This document shows positions 45,711 through 54,917 of a DNA stretch of 64,000 bases, piece by piece (position 1 is the first letter of the stretch; each line of letters opens with the position of its first letter). A model generated the notes under the pieces. It did no database searches and was not told the DNA's origin. It saw only the letters and a list, made by a program, of their open reading frames with translations. The DNA comes from Planococcus salinarum (GTDB lineage Bacteria > Bacillota > Bacilli > Bacillales_A > Planococcaceae). The translations under genes were made by a program, and so were the position numbers. The stretch lies in NCBI RefSeq assembly GCF_007004625.1, contig NZ_VIFV01000012.1, positions 1 through 64,000 of the forward strand. Reading direction: 5' to 3'.

Positions 45711-46445
45711 ATGGATTTCATTCTTATGTTTTTTATTGGCATAATTGCTACCACCCTGGGCACTCTTGCCGGAGGCGGTGGACTGATCAGCCTGCCGGCG
45801 ATGCTGTTGCTGGGTATACCGGTTCACTCGGCTATCGGTGCCAATAAAGTCTCGAACACGGTCAGTTCGTTTTCCAGTTTTTATTACCTGATCCGCAAAA
45901 AGAAAATATCATTGAAAGAGTCCTATTGGATTGTTCCTGTCAGTCTGCTCGGCGGTGTGGCAGGTGGTTGGATCGCATCCTCAATTCCGGCAGAACAGCT
46001 GTATGTTTTAGTGAGTGTTTTATTGGTCCTGGCTTTTTTCACTTCATTTATTGGAAAGAAAGGCTTTACGGGAGCAAGCCTGCTGAAGTTCAAACCGAAA
46101 AGCGCGGGCGGCCTGTTCGGCATCGGCATGTATGACGGCTTCTTCGGTCCCGGGCAGGGGACATTGATGCTGTTCCTGTTCAGCGCGCTGGATATCGCGT
46201 ATATCCGGGCAGTGGGATTTGTGCGGCTCGCCACGTTTTCCAGCTGTCTTGGAGCCGCCATCACCTACACGCTGGCGGGCCACATCATCTGGCCATTGAC
46301 GTTGGCACTTATGCTCGGCTCGGTCACCGGTGCCCAGGCCGGGGTAAGAATTGCCGAGAAGCTGAACCCGGTTTTCGTGAAGCCGCTGTTGCGCGTTGTG
46401 ACCGTGCTGCTGCTTGCGCAAATCATCTTTACACGGGTCTTTTGA
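45711..46445 (+). CDS. TSUP-family (TauE/SafE) membrane transporter
   Basis: A 244-residue transporter with about eight spans. GTLAGGGGLISLPAMLLLGI and FGIGMYDGFFGPGQGTLMLF are the paired Gly/Pro-rich motifs of the sulfite exporter TauE/SafE family; substrates in the family are sulfur or carbon oxyanions. The ATG at 45711 follows AGAGGTG; the GTG at 45702 lies in the ribosome site. Monocistronic; terminator 46468-46496. Confidence 0.92.
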   Translation: MDFILMFFIGIIATTLGTLAGGGGLISLPAMLLLGIPVHSAIGANKVSNTVSSFSSFYYLIRKKKISLKESYWIVPVSLLGGVAGGWIASSIPAEQLYVLVSVLLVLAFFTSFIGKKGFTGASLLKFKPKSAGGLFGIGMYDGFFGPGQGTLMLFLFSALDIAYIRAVGFVRLATFSSCLGAAITYTLAGHIIWPLTLALMLGSVTGAQAGVRIAEKLNPVFVKPLLRVVTVLLLAQIIFTRVF

Positions 46446-46467
46446 GAATTGGAGCGAAGTTTTTAAG

Positions 46468-46496
46468 AAAGCCTTTGCGGATGCAAAGGCTTTTTC
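46468..46496 (+). terminator. Terminator of the TSUP gene
   Basis: AAGCCTTTGC pairs with GCAAAGGCTT (loop GGAT), then TTTTC. Confidence 0.9.
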
Positions 46497-46717
46497 AATT
46501 ATTAGGTGAAGGTGCTTGGCGCTGGGCAATAAAACAAGATTTTAGATGGAAATACCTGCTTTTATAAATAAACGAAGGATCGTAAAACAGATTGTCGAGA
46601 CTAAATAAAGAAAATCATACTTATTCTATGGTAGGCTAAAAAACGGTCATTTCATTTTTGAAAATGGAGTTGGAGAAGAAATACATAAATGAACAACAGA
46701 AAGAAGGTTCCACTCGA

Positions 46718-47926
46718 ATGCAAAATTTAGCCGGAATGAAACGTTCACGTTTCGTTATACTTTTAGGTGCACTTACAGCTTTGATCCCTTTCACCATCGA
46801 TATGTACCTGCCGGCATTTCCGACTCTGGCAGAAGTTTATCAGACAAACGCTTCGGCTGTGCAGCTCAGCCTCACCGCCTGTTTGCTGGGGCTCGCGTTC
46901 GGCCAATTGGTTACAGGACCGCTCAGCGATACACTTGGCCGCCGAAAGCCGCTGATTATTTTTCTGATTGTCTATGCCATTGCCTCTGTAGCCTGTATCT
47001 TTGCGCCGAACATCTACGTCTTCGTCGGATTGCGCTTTGTGCAGGGCTTTGCAGCTTCTGCGGGACTCGTTATTTCCCGGGCAATAGTGCGGGATGTCAG
47101 CAGCGGAGCAGAATTGACCCGGCTCTTTGCTTTGCTCATGGTCGTCAATAATTTGGTGCCGCTGCTCGCACCTTCGTTCGGCAGCGGGGTTCTCCTGTTT
47201 GCCGATTGGAGAGGAATCTTCCTGACGCTGTCCTTGCTGGGACTGTTCCTGTTGCTGGTCACCGCTTTCCGCCTGGAAGAAACCCTGCCACCTGAAAAGA
47301 GGGTGCCGGGCAACCTGGGCGAAACCTTCAGCAACTTCCGCATCATCATCAAGAACCGGAAATTTACCGGCTACGCGCTGGCACAGGGGCTGTTGATCGG
47401 CGGCGTGTTTGCCTATGTGGCGGGCACTCCCTTCATCTACCAGAACATCTACGGCGTTTCACCGCAGGTCTTCAGTATCCTGTTCGGGATGAACGGCATC
47501 GGACTGATTTTCGGCAGTTATGCCGTCGGCCGTTTCAGCCATGTGTGGTCGGAGAAGAAATTCCTTGAAGTCGCGCTGTATACGGCAACGGCTGCAGGCG
47601 CCGTCCTGCTTGCTGTCGTGTTGGTTGATGGACCGCTGTGGGCTGTCGTCATTCCAATCTTCTTCTTTGTCACGGCAATCGGAGTCGTCGGCACCGCATC
47701 CTTCACGCTGGCGATGGAAGAGCAAAGTCGCGTCGCGGGCAGCGCATCCGCCTTGCTCGGACTTCTGCCATTCATCCTCGGCGCAGTGGCAGCGCCTTTG
47801 GTCGGCATTGCCGGCGAAGAAACCGCTGTTCCGCTGGGCTTGATCATTTTCACCATGTGTCTTCTCGCGCTGCTTGCCTATCTGTTTCTTGTGAAGCGGT
47901 TGGATAATGTGAAGAGGGTAAGCTGA
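46718..47926 (+). CDS. Bcr/CflA-type multidrug MFS transporter
   Basis: A 402-residue exporter with 12 spans. IDMYLPAFPTLAEVYQTNAS, then GQLVTGPLSDTLGRRKP (the loop-2 motif A) and FVGLRFVQGFAASAGLVISR (motif C-type, typical of drug exporters) are hallmarks of the Bcr/CflA (DHA1) group. AAGAAGG lies nine bases before the ATG at 46718; the TTG at 46658 has no ribosome site. The drug or substrate is not predictable. Monocistronic. Confidence 0.92.
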   Translation: MQNLAGMKRSRFVILLGALTALIPFTIDMYLPAFPTLAEVYQTNASAVQLSLTACLLGLAFGQLVTGPLSDTLGRRKPLIIFLIVYAIASVACIFAPNIYVFVGLRFVQGFAASAGLVISRAIVRDVSSGAELTRLFALLMVVNNLVPLLAPSFGSGVLLFADWRGIFLTLSLLGLFLLLVTAFRLEETLPPEKRVPGNLGETFSNFRIIIKNRKFTGYALAQGLLIGGVFAYVAGTPFIYQNIYGVSPQVFSILFGMNGIGLIFGSYAVGRFSHVWSEKKFLEVALYTATAAGAVLLAVVLVDGPLWAVVIPIFFFVTAIGVVGTASFTLAMEEQSRVAGSASALLGLLPFILGAVAAPLVGIAGEETAVPLGLIIFTMCLLALLAYLFLVKRLDNVKRVS

Positions 47927-48058
47927 TCGGATTGTTTTTTTATGAGGAACCGTAATCGACCTCGAAGTGTCAAAACCGAGGCGTAATAGGAGGTGGGGGG
48001 GAGGTTTGAGTTGGAAATATTATGCAATAAAAAATCTCTTCCCCTGAAATGAGGAAAC

Positions 48059-48155
48059 GGAAAGTATTCGGGGCTATTTGGAAAGTATTTTGGTCGTTTT
48101 GGAAAGTATTTGGCCTCAAACAGAAAGTATTTCATTCTGTTTGGCAAGTAAGTCC
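48059..48155. repeat. Phased 21-bp repeat array A
   Basis: GGAAAGTATT begins at 48059, 48080 and 48101, then a variant at 48122 (AGAAAGTAT) and 48143 (GGCAAGTAA): exactly 21 bases apart. The other ~11 bases of each unit vary. On the minus strand it reads as a seven-codon repeat around KYFP, but no ribosome site supports a protein. Confidence 0.9.
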
Positions 48156-48240
48156 AAATAATGGGAAATAAAATTGGGGATTCGCCTTAACTGGCGGTTC
48201 CATTCCCATTTTGAAGCTGCATATTTCATCCCTGAAAATG

Positions 48241-48341
48241 CAACGGACAGTATTTTCCGCCCAACGGACAGTATTCCATCTCTACCAGACAGTATTTGAC
48301 CCGCAACGGACAGTATTCGCGTCCCAACGGACAGTATATCC
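48241..48341. repeat. Phased 21-bp repeat array B
   Basis: GGACAGTAT starts at 48245, 48266, 48287 (AGACAGTAT), 48308 and 48329, again exactly 21 bases apart, with ~11 variable bases between. It shares the AGTATT core with array A 100 bases away and with the array at 55168. The seven-codon reading QRTVF on the plus strand is a consequence of the period. Confidence 0.92.
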
Positions 48342-48408
48342 AATTAAATGGGAATTCGCGCAAAGCAACCTCTCTTTCAAGAGAAATTGCTGCCTATAAA
48401 TACTCATC

Positions 48409-48514
48409 GGATGGTTTCCGCGCGCCGGAAACCATCCCCGGAACATTCGCCGAGGCGAATGTTTTTCCATTCCATAAGAAAGTCCGGACGGAAGTGCTCG
48501 TCCGGACTTTTTTT
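48409..48514. terminator. Three consecutive hairpins
   Basis: Stem 1: GGATGGTTTCC with its complement (48409-48437). Stem 2: ACATTCGCC with GGCGAATGT, then five T (48443-48466). Stem 3: AAGTCCGGAC with GTCCGGACTT, then seven T (48480-48514). Stems 2 and 3 act as plus-strand terminators; stem 3 also ends the minus-strand VOC gene just downstream. Confidence 0.85.
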
Positions 48515-48519
48515 GTATG

Positions 48520-48900
48520 CTAGGAAACAACCCTGTCACTCGTCAGAGCATGCGTATTTCCTTCGGTGTCTTCAAAGAACGCCATCCATGTTTCAACGGC
48601 ACCATTTTTGACGACGCGATGGGGAGAGCCGCTGAACTCGACGCCGCGCGCTTGAAAGTTTGTATAGCTGCGGTCAATATCTGCCACTTCAAAATAGAGC
48701 ACCGAACTGGCATGGGCAAATTGCTCTTTCTCCGGCAAGCTCAACATCAGGCGCAAGCCGCCGCAGTCGAAGAATGCCATCGTATCCGTGTTGAAGAGAA
48801 GGGACAGGCCCAATTGCTCCTTGTAAAATTCGATCGCCCGCGCAAGTTCTTTCACAGGCATACCGATTTGATTGATTTTCTGGACAGCGGTTATATTCAT
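48520..48900 (-). CDS. VOC-family (glyoxalase-like) protein
   Basis: A 126-residue protein with the two beta-alpha-beta-beta-beta units of the vicinal-oxygen-chelate fold: INQIGMPVKELARAIEFYKE, LGLSLLFNTDTMAFFDCGGL, then LYFEVADIDRSYTNFQARGV and AFFEDTEGNTHALTS. Metal ligand positions are only partly conserved, so it may be a glyoxalase/dioxygenase relative or a binding protein. AAAGGAGGAC precedes the ATG. It follows the alpha/beta hydrolase gene by 16 bases on the minus strand, hence probably one operon. Confidence 0.88.
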   Translation of the reverse strand: MNITAVQKINQIGMPVKELARAIEFYKEQLGLSLLFNTDTMAFFDCGGLRLMLSLPEKEQFAHASSVLYFEVADIDRSYTNFQARGVEFSGSPHRVVKNGAVETWMAFFEDTEGNTHALTSDRVVS

Positions 48901-48916
48901 CGGTATTGTCCTCCTT

Positions 48917-49564
48917 TTAGAATTTCTCGATTTTGTCCATGATGTCTTTCATGATGTCGATGGAGGCGAGGGTCTTTCCGGGAATCTCCAGACTGTGTTC
49001 GGTGCCAGGCACCAACTGCAAATCCATCTGTGAATTCGCTTTTAGTTGATTCCAGCGCTCCACGTCGTAATTCGGATCCGCGTTGCCAATAAACCCGAGT
49101 GCGCGGTTCGGCAGCGTGCGCATCGCGTCAAAGACGTCCGGCCGTTTGATTAGCGGCGTCAGCCAGATGGCGGTTGCATCCCGGAATAACGGACGCTGCA
49201 GTTCGGACGCTAGCGCAATGGTGCCGAGCGATTTGCCGATCAGGAAAAAATTTTCATAAGAGGATTCGGCAAGTACATGGTCGATGATCTTCGCCACGTC
49301 AAAGCGGATGGCTTCGCTCAATTCCTCCATTGTGAAGTCATCGTAAAATTCATCGTTGTAACGGTAGTTCACATTCAAAACGTCGCAGCCTTTTTGCAGA
49401 TAGATATCCGTCGCGTAATGGAACAGCGGTGCCTGGGTCGTATACCCGGCACCCGGCAGCATTACAGCGAGACTGCCGGAAGCTTCCTGATGCCGAATGA
49501 GCAGATAGTGAACCGCATAGCCTTTATATCCTTCGATAAATCCTTTTTCGAGTTTCACCAGCAA
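48917..49564 (-). CDS. Alpha/beta-fold hydrolase
   Basis: A 215-residue hydrolase: oxyanion-side MLPGAGYTTQAPLF, nucleophile elbow FLIGKSLGTIALAS (Ser), Asp in GNADPNYD and His in VPGTEHSLEIP. The substrate is not recognisable. GGAGTTGCTG lies before the ATG. First gene of the unit followed by the VOC gene; its 3' end lies 16 bases from it. Confidence 0.85.
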   Translation of the reverse strand: MLVKLEKGFIEGYKGYAVHYLLIRHQEASGSLAVMLPGAGYTTQAPLFHYATDIYLQKGCDVLNVNYRYNDEFYDDFTMEELSEAIRFDVAKIIDHVLAESSYENFFLIGKSLGTIALASELQRPLFRDATAIWLTPLIKRPDVFDAMRTLPNRALGFIGNADPNYDVERWNQLKANSQMDLQLVPGTEHSLEIPGKTLASIDIMKDIMDKIEKF

Positions 49565-49622
49565 CTCCTCCTATTATTCCCATTATAGCGAAATTTCGGA
49601 ATTGTGAAACGGAAAATTGAAA

Positions 49623-49658
49623 ACACCCCACCTGAAGCAGCTGCCTCAAGTGGGGTGT
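49623..49658 (-). terminator. Terminator of the DUF4395 gene
   Basis: ACACCCCAC...TGA-GCAGCTGC-TCA...GTGGGGTGT forms a long stem around the central palindrome; the minus strand continues TTTTCAATTTTCC. Confidence 0.85.
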
Positions 49659-49664
49659 CCATCT

Positions 49665-50075
49665 TTAATTCGTCCGTGCACGGTTATGCTTCATCATCAT
49701 TAAACGGTAGCGGATTGTACAGCCGATGCAATAGCCCATCAGTGCGAGCGCGGCCGCCGCCATCACCATGATGCTGAAGAACAATGCGATGCCGTTGAAT
49801 CCGACTGTAAAGAAAACGAGCGCCAAACCAAGACACACCGTCGCAATCCACTGGTTAAACAATTGCTGGTCGCGGTCTTCCTGGGTGTATTGGTTTGCCG
49901 GTTTTTTCAACAGCGGCTTCGCGGCCAGGATGACCGGGTTTTTCCTGGTGATCAATGTATAGACACCGACTGCGAAAGGCAGCAGCAAAATAGCTGGCGA
50001 AATCAGCAATCCGGCGATAACAGACAAGACAATAAAGCTTTGATTGATTTGAACGAGCGGTTTTGGAATCGTCAT
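49665..50075 (-). CDS. DUF4395 membrane protein
   Basis: A 136-residue membrane protein with the DUF4395 start IPKPLVQINQSFIVLSVIAG, spans at about 14-44 and 75-110, and a loop with NPVILAAKPLLKKPANQYTQED. Close to thioredoxin/DoxX-type genes in other Firmicutes; function unknown. AGGAGAG lies before the ATG. Minus-strand single gene. Confidence 0.82.
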   Translation of the reverse strand: MTIPKPLVQINQSFIVLSVIAGLLISPAILLLPFAVGVYTLITRKNPVILAAKPLLKKPANQYTQEDRDQQLFNQWIATVCLGLALVFFTVGFNGIALFFSIMVMAAAALALMGYCIGCTIRYRLMMMKHNRARTN

Positions 50076-50158
50076 AAATACAGCTCTCCTTTATTCTTTT
50101 ACTCATTATACCAAGTAATTTAATAGGAATAAAGGGAATAGAACTGACGATGCATTTC

Positions 50159-51517
50159 TTACATCAATTGCGAGATGAACACAGTGGCGATGCCGAAGTA
50201 AATCAGCAGCGACAGAATGTCGTTGATTGTCGTAATCAGGGGACCGGAAGCGATGGCAGGATCAATATTTAATTTGAATAAGATCAATGGAATGATGGTT
50301 CCTGCCAAAGTTCCGATGATCAGCGTGAGGAGCAGCGAGCTGCCGACCACGAAGCCGAGCACGAGGCTGCCCTGCCAAATATAGGCGATGCCCAGAATCA
50401 GCACGGCGCATGTTATGCCAATGATGATGCCGACCCACATTTCCCGGATGATCAAATTGATGCTTTGCCGGAAATTGGGTTTTTGCGAAACGAGTCCGCG
50501 CACGACAACTGCCAGCGACTGTGTGCCGGTGTTGCCGGTCATGCCCGCAATCATCGGCATGAAGAACGTCAGGGCGACCACCGTTTCAAGCGTGGCTTCA
50601 AAACGGCTGATGATGCCGCCGGATACCAGTCCGATGAACAGGAGCAGCACCAACCAGGGCAGCCGCCGATATGCGGCAACGATTGGTTTCGTTTTGAAAT
50701 CGATCGATTTACCGGAAGCGGATAATTTCTCAATGTCTTCATTGGCTTCCTGCATGACGACATCGATCACGTCATCGACTGTCACAACGCCGACGAGGCG
50801 GTTGTCGTCTTCGACAATCGGCAGGGAGACGAAATCGTAGCGGCTGATGAGATTGGCGACTTCTTCCTGATCCGTCAGCACATTCGCTTTGACGACACGG
50901 CTGTACATGACATTCTGGATTTCTTCATCCAGTTCACCCAGCAGCAGATCCTTATAGGACACAACCCCGACGAGGCGTTTATTGTCATCGACGACATACA
51001 GGTAGTTAAGGAATTCAGCAAAATGAACAAAATGCTTGATCTTGTCAATCGCTTCGCGGATGGTGTAATGGCTTGGAATCCAGACGTAGCGGTCGTTCAT
51101 GATGCGGCCGGCGGTTTCCGGCGGATAGTTCATCAGATTCTGGACAATCGACGACTCGTCGCTCGTCATGTTCGCCAGCAACTCCTCGGCGCGATGCGGT
51201 TCCACGTCAGCGAGCAGGGCGGCGAGGTCATCGTTGTCCATTCGGTCAAGGACCTTCTTCGATTTCTCCACGCCGAGTTTCTGTAGAATTTCCAGCTGTT
51301 CGTCGCTGTCGAGCTCATCCATCAATTCGGGCAGCTGTTCAACGGTTAAATAGAGCAGGAATTTCGTCCGGTGCTTGTCCGGGATGCGCAAATATTGCTG
51401 CGCCATATCATACGGCTGCAATTCATCCATGACTTCCTGGAACTCCAGGATGCGCCCCTCTTTCAGGGACTGGACAATCGCCAGCGTAATTTCGTTTTCC
51501 GTCATTAACAATGCCAT
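50159..51517 (-). CDS. mgtE: Magnesium transporter MgtE
   Basis: A 452-residue Mg2+ channel/transporter. The N-domain is ~1-125 (superhelix: MDELDSDEQLEILQKL, ANMTSDESSIVQNLMNYPPETAG), CBS pair ~130-250 (YVVDDNKRLVGVVSYKDL, IVEDDNRLVGVVTVDDVID), then a plug helix and five spans with MPMIAGMTGNTGTQSLAVVVRGL, the pore signature. The cytosolic domains bind Mg2+ and close the pore. AAGGAGAG lies before the ATG at 51517. The upstream region (51518-51628) has no M-box riboswitch. Confidence 0.95.
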   Translation of the reverse strand: MALLMTENEITLAIVQSLKEGRILEFQEVMDELQPYDMAQQYLRIPDKHRTKFLLYLTVEQLPELMDELDSDEQLEILQKLGVEKSKKVLDRMDNDDLAALLADVEPHRAEELLANMTSDESSIVQNLMNYPPETAGRIMNDRYVWIPSHYTIREAIDKIKHFVHFAEFLNYLYVVDDNKRLVGVVSYKDLLLGELDEEIQNVMYSRVVKANVLTDQEEVANLISRYDFVSLPIVEDDNRLVGVVTVDDVIDVVMQEANEDIEKLSASGKSIDFKTKPIVAAYRRLPWLVLLLFIGLVSGGIISRFEATLETVVALTFFMPMIAGMTGNTGTQSLAVVVRGLVSQKPNFRQSINLIIREMWVGIIIGITCAVLILGIAYIWQGSLVLGFVVGSSLLLTLIIGTLAGTIIPLILFKLNIDPAIASGPLITTINDILSLLIYFGIATVFISQLM

Positions 51518-51628
51518 ATAAATCTCTCCTTGGGTCAATAAAAACTTCGGCCGCTTCCGAAGTGGAAAGCGGCGTGTCCATTATCTCACTCCATTCCCGG
51601 AAATGGCGGTTTTGAAAAGTGGATGCAA

Positions 51629-51655
51629 AAATAAAAACCGCAGCGGGGGCTGCGG
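51629..51655 (-). terminator. Terminator of the mtnWXBD operon
   Basis: On the minus strand CCGCAGC pairs with GCTGCGG (loop CCCC), then TTTTTATTTTT, 13 bases past the mtnD stop. Confidence 0.9.
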
Positions 51656-51668
51656 TCTGGGATTCTAT

Positions 51669-52202
51669 TCAGCTTTGCACGCTTTCTTCCTGGTACACCG
51701 GCACCCAGCCTTCGGTCGTGACGAAGATGCGGACGGCAACCACTTTGCGGTCGTCGGCGAGGGTGAAGTAATGGGTGATGTTTTCAGGCACAGAGATGAG
51801 GTCGCCCGGCGTCAGGTGGACTTCGAAAAAGCGCTCGTCCTTGCCCTGGATGATGAACACGCCGTGGCCGCTGACAATGTAGCGCACTTCGTCGTCCGTG
51901 TGGATGTGCTTGCGCTGGAAGTTTTTCAATAATTCATCCAGCTTCGGGTTCGAGTCGGAAAGGGAAATGACGTCGGCCGCTTTGTAGCCGCGACGCTCGG
52001 AGATATCATCGATTTCCGCTTTGAACGCCTGCAGAATCTGTTCTTTCTCGTCATCGCTCAAATCGAATTTTTCGCGGAGCGCTTCCGGCAGCTTGTTGAT
52101 GTCCCAATGTTCATAAACGACTTCCTGTTGTTCCAAAAATACTGCGACTTCGTTTTGCGCTTCGATCGTTTCGTCTGTACCTTGAATTTTGATGATTGCC
52201 AT
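51669..52202 (-). CDS. mtnD: Acireductone dioxygenase
   Basis: A 177-residue cupin with Fe/Ni site H-x-H in KHIHTDDEVRYIV, plus E in that stretch and H in NITHYF. With Fe2+ it yields the keto-acid precursor of methionine and formate. Last gene of mtnWXBD; 27 bases after mtnB. Confidence 0.95.
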   Translation of the reverse strand: MAIIKIQGTDETIEAQNEVAVFLEQQEVVYEHWDINKLPEALREKFDLSDDEKEQILQAFKAEIDDISERRGYKAADVISLSDSNPKLDELLKNFQRKHIHTDDEVRYIVSGHGVFIIQGKDERFFEVHLTPGDLISVPENITHYFTLADDRKVVAVRIFVTTEGWVPVYQEESVQS

Positions 52203-52229
52203 TGTAAATCTTCCTCTCTGAATTGAGTT

Positions 52230-52859
52230 TTATTTTAGTTGAAGAAGGGCCAGTTGATATTGGAATAAAAACTCGCTGGCCTCCAATAATTTCTTTGCCT
52301 CAAATGCATCTTTTCCCCACACGGTGATGCCGTGGTTGCGGATCAGCACGGCACCTTTGTCGGCTGTCAGGTGTTCTTCGAAATCTTCTGCAAGCCGCGG
52401 AATGTCGGCGTGGTTGGCGATGATCGGGATGGACAGCACGGCATCTTCGTTCCACAGGCCGAATGCTTTGATGAGTTCCTGCCCTTTGAAATCAATTTTG
52501 CCATCACGTCCGTAGTGTTCGGACAGGACGTTATTGGCTACGGTGTGGACGTGCAAACTGCAGCCGGCCCCGGTTTTGGTGTAGATGGCGCTGTGCAGCA
52601 AAGTTTCGGCGGATGGCTTGAGATGATTGGCTTCGACCGGCTCACCTGTTGCATCGATGAGGAGGAAATCCTCATCGGTCCGTTTGTATTTATCCTTGCC
52701 GCTGGCTGTGACCAGAAACTGGAGCGGTGCATCGTTTACTTTGATGGCGAGATTGCCGCTTGTGCCCATGAACCAGTCGCGCCCGGCCAGCACGTCTTTA
52801 ACGTCCGCCAGCTCGTTCCATTTTTCCTGCAGCTTCGTCAACGTCTGTTCTGTCGTCAT
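52230..52859 (-). CDS. mtnB: Methylthioribulose-1-phosphate dehydratase
   Basis: A 209-residue class II aldolase-fold dehydratase. Zinc ligands are in [13 protein letters not shown] and [12 protein letters not shown], with [12 protein letters not shown] and PSAETLLH also typical. It removes water from MTRu-1-P to give the diketone used by mtnW. It overlaps mtnX by four bases (ATGA). Confidence 0.95.
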   Translation of the reverse strand: MTTEQTLTKLQEKWNELADVKDVLAGRDWFMGTSGNLAIKVNDAPLQFLVTASGKDKYKRTDEDFLLIDATGEPVEANHLKPSAETLLHSAIYTKTGAGCSLHVHTVANNVLSEHYGRDGKIDFKGQELIKAFGLWNEDAVLSIPIIANHADIPRLAEDFEEHLTADKGAVLIRNHGITVWGKDAFEAKKLLEASEFLFQYQLALLQLK

Positions 52860-53521
52860 GAGCGCACACCCAATTTCGCATCGATGATGTCCGTAACGTC
52901 TCCGAAGTTCTCAAAGGACTCGTAAGGGATGTCCAGTTCTTCGCATTTTTCAATGAGGAAGTCGCGGGCGATGACCAGGTCGGCGTATTTTGCTGCCTGC
53001 AGATCGGTGATCGAATCGCCGATGACGATGCTCGTGCCGCCGTCCGCCAGCAGCTTCCGGATGATCGACGGCTTGCAGCAGCCGCAGCCCTGGCTCGCAC
53101 ACTGTTCGTCGCAGCCGTGCGGGAAATCGATGCGGATCGTGTCGCCGGAAAAATCCGCTTCATTGCAATAAATGCCGGCGAACGGTCCGAACGGTTCGAG
53201 CAGCGGGTAGACGAAAAAGTCGATGCCGCCGCTGACGATGTAGAGCGGGATGTTGTGCTGTCTCGTATAGGCGACGAAGTCCGCAAAGCCTTCCCGGATC
53301 TCCGCCTGCTCGAGCACGTAAGCGATGACTTCATCCCGTTTCGATGATGGCAATAAAGAAAACATCTTTTTGACACCTTCACGTATGGAGATGGTTTGAG
53401 CGAGAATGTCTTCTTTGATCGGTTCCCAGCCCGGTGGATCGAAATGCTTCATGATGGCGATTAAATTGTCGTTGGTTGTGATTGTGCCATCAAAATCACA
53501 AAAGATGATTGGCTGTTTCAT
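52856..53521 (-). CDS. mtnX: HK-MTPenyl-1-P phosphatase
   Basis: A 221-residue HAD-family phosphatase. Motif [10 protein letters not shown] near residue 6, [16 protein letters not shown], and the Cys-rich [17 protein letters not shown] that is typical of MtnX, plus motif [19 protein letters not shown]. It removes phosphate from the enol made by MtnW. The ATG at 53521 is three bases from the mtnW stop, following GGGGGT. Third step after mtnW in the pathway. Confidence 0.95.
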   Translation of the reverse strand: MKQPIIFCDFDGTITTNDNLIAIMKHFDPPGWEPIKEDILAQTISIREGVKKMFSLLPSSKRDEVIAYVLEQAEIREGFADFVAYTRQHNIPLYIVSGGIDFFVYPLLEPFGPFAGIYCNEADFSGDTIRIDFPHGCDEQCASQGCGCCKPSIIRKLLADGGTSIVIGDSITDLQAAKYADLVIARDFLIEKCEELDIPYESFENFGDVTDIIDAKLGVRS

Positions 53522-53523
53522 AG

Positions 53524-54738
53524 TTACCCCCATAATTCCAAAGCTGTTTTTAATTCGGGCTGCTGTTCGCTGGCGTTTTCCAGGGTTTGATTCTGCAGAA
53601 CGGCATCGACTGCCTGGCGGAACGCTTTTCCGCCGCCAGCTGCGCCGTCCGGATGTCCGTGGACACCGCCGCCAGCGTTGATGATGCTGTCGGTTCCGAA
53701 ATCGTTTATAAGAAGTGGCACGAGTCCCGGATGGATGCCGGCGGAAGGAACCGGGAACGCCGGTTTCAACAGGCTGTCATTCGTTAATTGTTCACCGAGT
53801 GCCAGTGCCGCTGTCTTCTCCATGGCCACACTGCCATAAGGGGAGGGGAACAGCGAGAAATCAGCGCCGGCATAGCGGATCAGTTTGCCGAGTGCGAGCG
53901 GTGCAGCGACGCCGTAGAACGGAGAAGATGTGAACGCGCCGCTGAACGCCGGATGCGCCATCAGCGGCAGAGCGATGTCCTCGTCTTCCGCCAGTTCCTG
54001 CAGCACATCGAGTCCGTAGGCATGCACATTGAACAGCAAAGCATCGGCGCCGAGTTCGCGGGCTTTTCGTGCTTTGTCGCGCAGTTGCGACGTGCGGCCC
54101 GACAGGTTCACCGCGTAAAGTGTGCGGTGGCCGGTTTCGGTGTAGACTTCGTGCAATACCTGCTTCGCCGCGGTGATGCGCTGTTCGAACGGCGTCAGCG
54201 GATTGTCGAACAGAATTTCGTCGTCTTTCACGAGGTCGACGCCGCCGAGCGCCTGCTGTCTGAGTTGCGCCGTCAGATAATCGATGTCGCGGCCAATGAC
54301 GCCTTTGAAGATGCTCATGACGAGCGGGCGGCCGTGGACATCGAGCAATCCGCGGATGCCGTTGATGCCGAAGCGCGGTCCGGGAAATTGTTGGAGCAGT
54401 CCTTCTTCAAAATCGAGATCCAATAATCTCACTTCACCGTCGAGCGACAGCTTGCCGAACACGGTGGTCAGAATCGCCGGCAGGTCCGCCGAGAAATTCG
54501 CGCTTGGATAGGAAACGTTGATGTGCGCTTTGATTAGTCCGGGCTTGAGGGGGTGAGGGCTTTGTGGAAATTCCTCGACGGACACGACTTCGCCCCTATG
54601 CTTTTTCAATTGCTCCTGCTCAAGAAGCGGCAAGTCGGTCCATGATCCGATCGTGAGTCCGAGCGCGATACCTTCCGCTTTTTTTTCAAATGACCCGGCT
54701 TTGCCGTATACCTGGTAGCTTGCTGTCAGTCTGCTCAT
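53524..54738 (-). CDS. mtnW: RuBisCO-like diketo-MTP-1-P enolase
   Basis: A 404-residue RuBisCO-like protein that enolises 2,3-diketo-5-methylthiopentyl-1-phosphate. The carbamylated-Lys region is [28 protein letters not shown] and [18 protein letters not shown] are also typical. No carboxylase activity is expected. ATG 54738 follows GGAGTG; the GTG 54747 lies inside that ribosome site. First gene of a four-gene operon (W-X-B-D) controlled by a SAM-I riboswitch. Confidence 0.96.
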   Translation of the reverse strand: MSRLTASYQVYGKAGSFEKKAEGIALGLTIGSWTDLPLLEQEQLKKHRGEVVSVEEFPQSPHPLKPGLIKAHINVSYPSANFSADLPAILTTVFGKLSLDGEVRLLDLDFEEGLLQQFPGPRFGINGIRGLLDVHGRPLVMSIFKGVIGRDIDYLTAQLRQQALGGVDLVKDDEILFDNPLTPFEQRITAAKQVLHEVYTETGHRTLYAVNLSGRTSQLRDKARKARELGADALLFNVHAYGLDVLQELAEDEDIALPLMAHPAFSGAFTSSPFYGVAAPLALGKLIRYAGADFSLFPSPYGSVAMEKTAALALGEQLTNDSLLKPAFPVPSAGIHPGLVPLLINDFGTDSIINAGGGVHGHPDGAAGGGKAFRQAVDAVLQNQTLENASEQQPELKTALELWG

Positions 54739-54761
54739 ATGTGACACTCCTTTATTGAAAA

Positions 54762-54792
54762 TAAAAAAACCTCTTCAAATAAGAAGAGGTTA
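54762..54792 (-). terminator. SAM-I-controlled terminator before mtnW
   Basis: On the minus strand AACCTCTTCTT pairs with AAGAGGTT, followed by seven T. It lies between the SAM-I aptamer and mtnW, the normal transcription-off switch. Confidence 0.92.
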
Positions 54793-54805
54793 AGGGCGTT
54801 AACGA

Positions 54806-54917
54806 CTTCTCATTTCTCAGCCATTGTTTCTGGCTGCAAGAATTAGCACCGTGTCCATTGCTGGACCGGTTGCCGGGCTTCAAAGGGCTTGTCCCTCCAC
54901 CTGCTCTAAATAAGAAT
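54806..54917 (-). promoter_or_regulatory. SAM-I riboswitch for mtnWXBD
   Basis: On the minus strand it reads CTTATTTAGAGCAGGTGGAG, then GGACAAGCCC, GAAGCCCGGCAACC, GGTGCTAATTC and a closing ATGAGAAG that pairs with the start. All conserved SAM-I segments are present. S-adenosylmethionine binding should stop transcription of mtnW-X-B-D. Confidence 0.95.

Noticed and set aside
48059-48341. CRISPR array
   Set aside because: Units of 21 bases with 10-base conserved parts are far below CRISPR repeat and spacer lengths, and there are no cas genes.
48116-48399. ORFs reading through the 21-bp arrays on both strands (ILSV and QRTVF repeats)
   Set aside because: The open frames come from a period divisible by three; the same motif elsewhere has 20-base spacing, which breaks the frame, and no ribosome site precedes them.
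51518-51628. M-box riboswitch before mgtE
   Set aside because: The region is too short and lacks the conserved M-box segments; only a small hairpin is seen.
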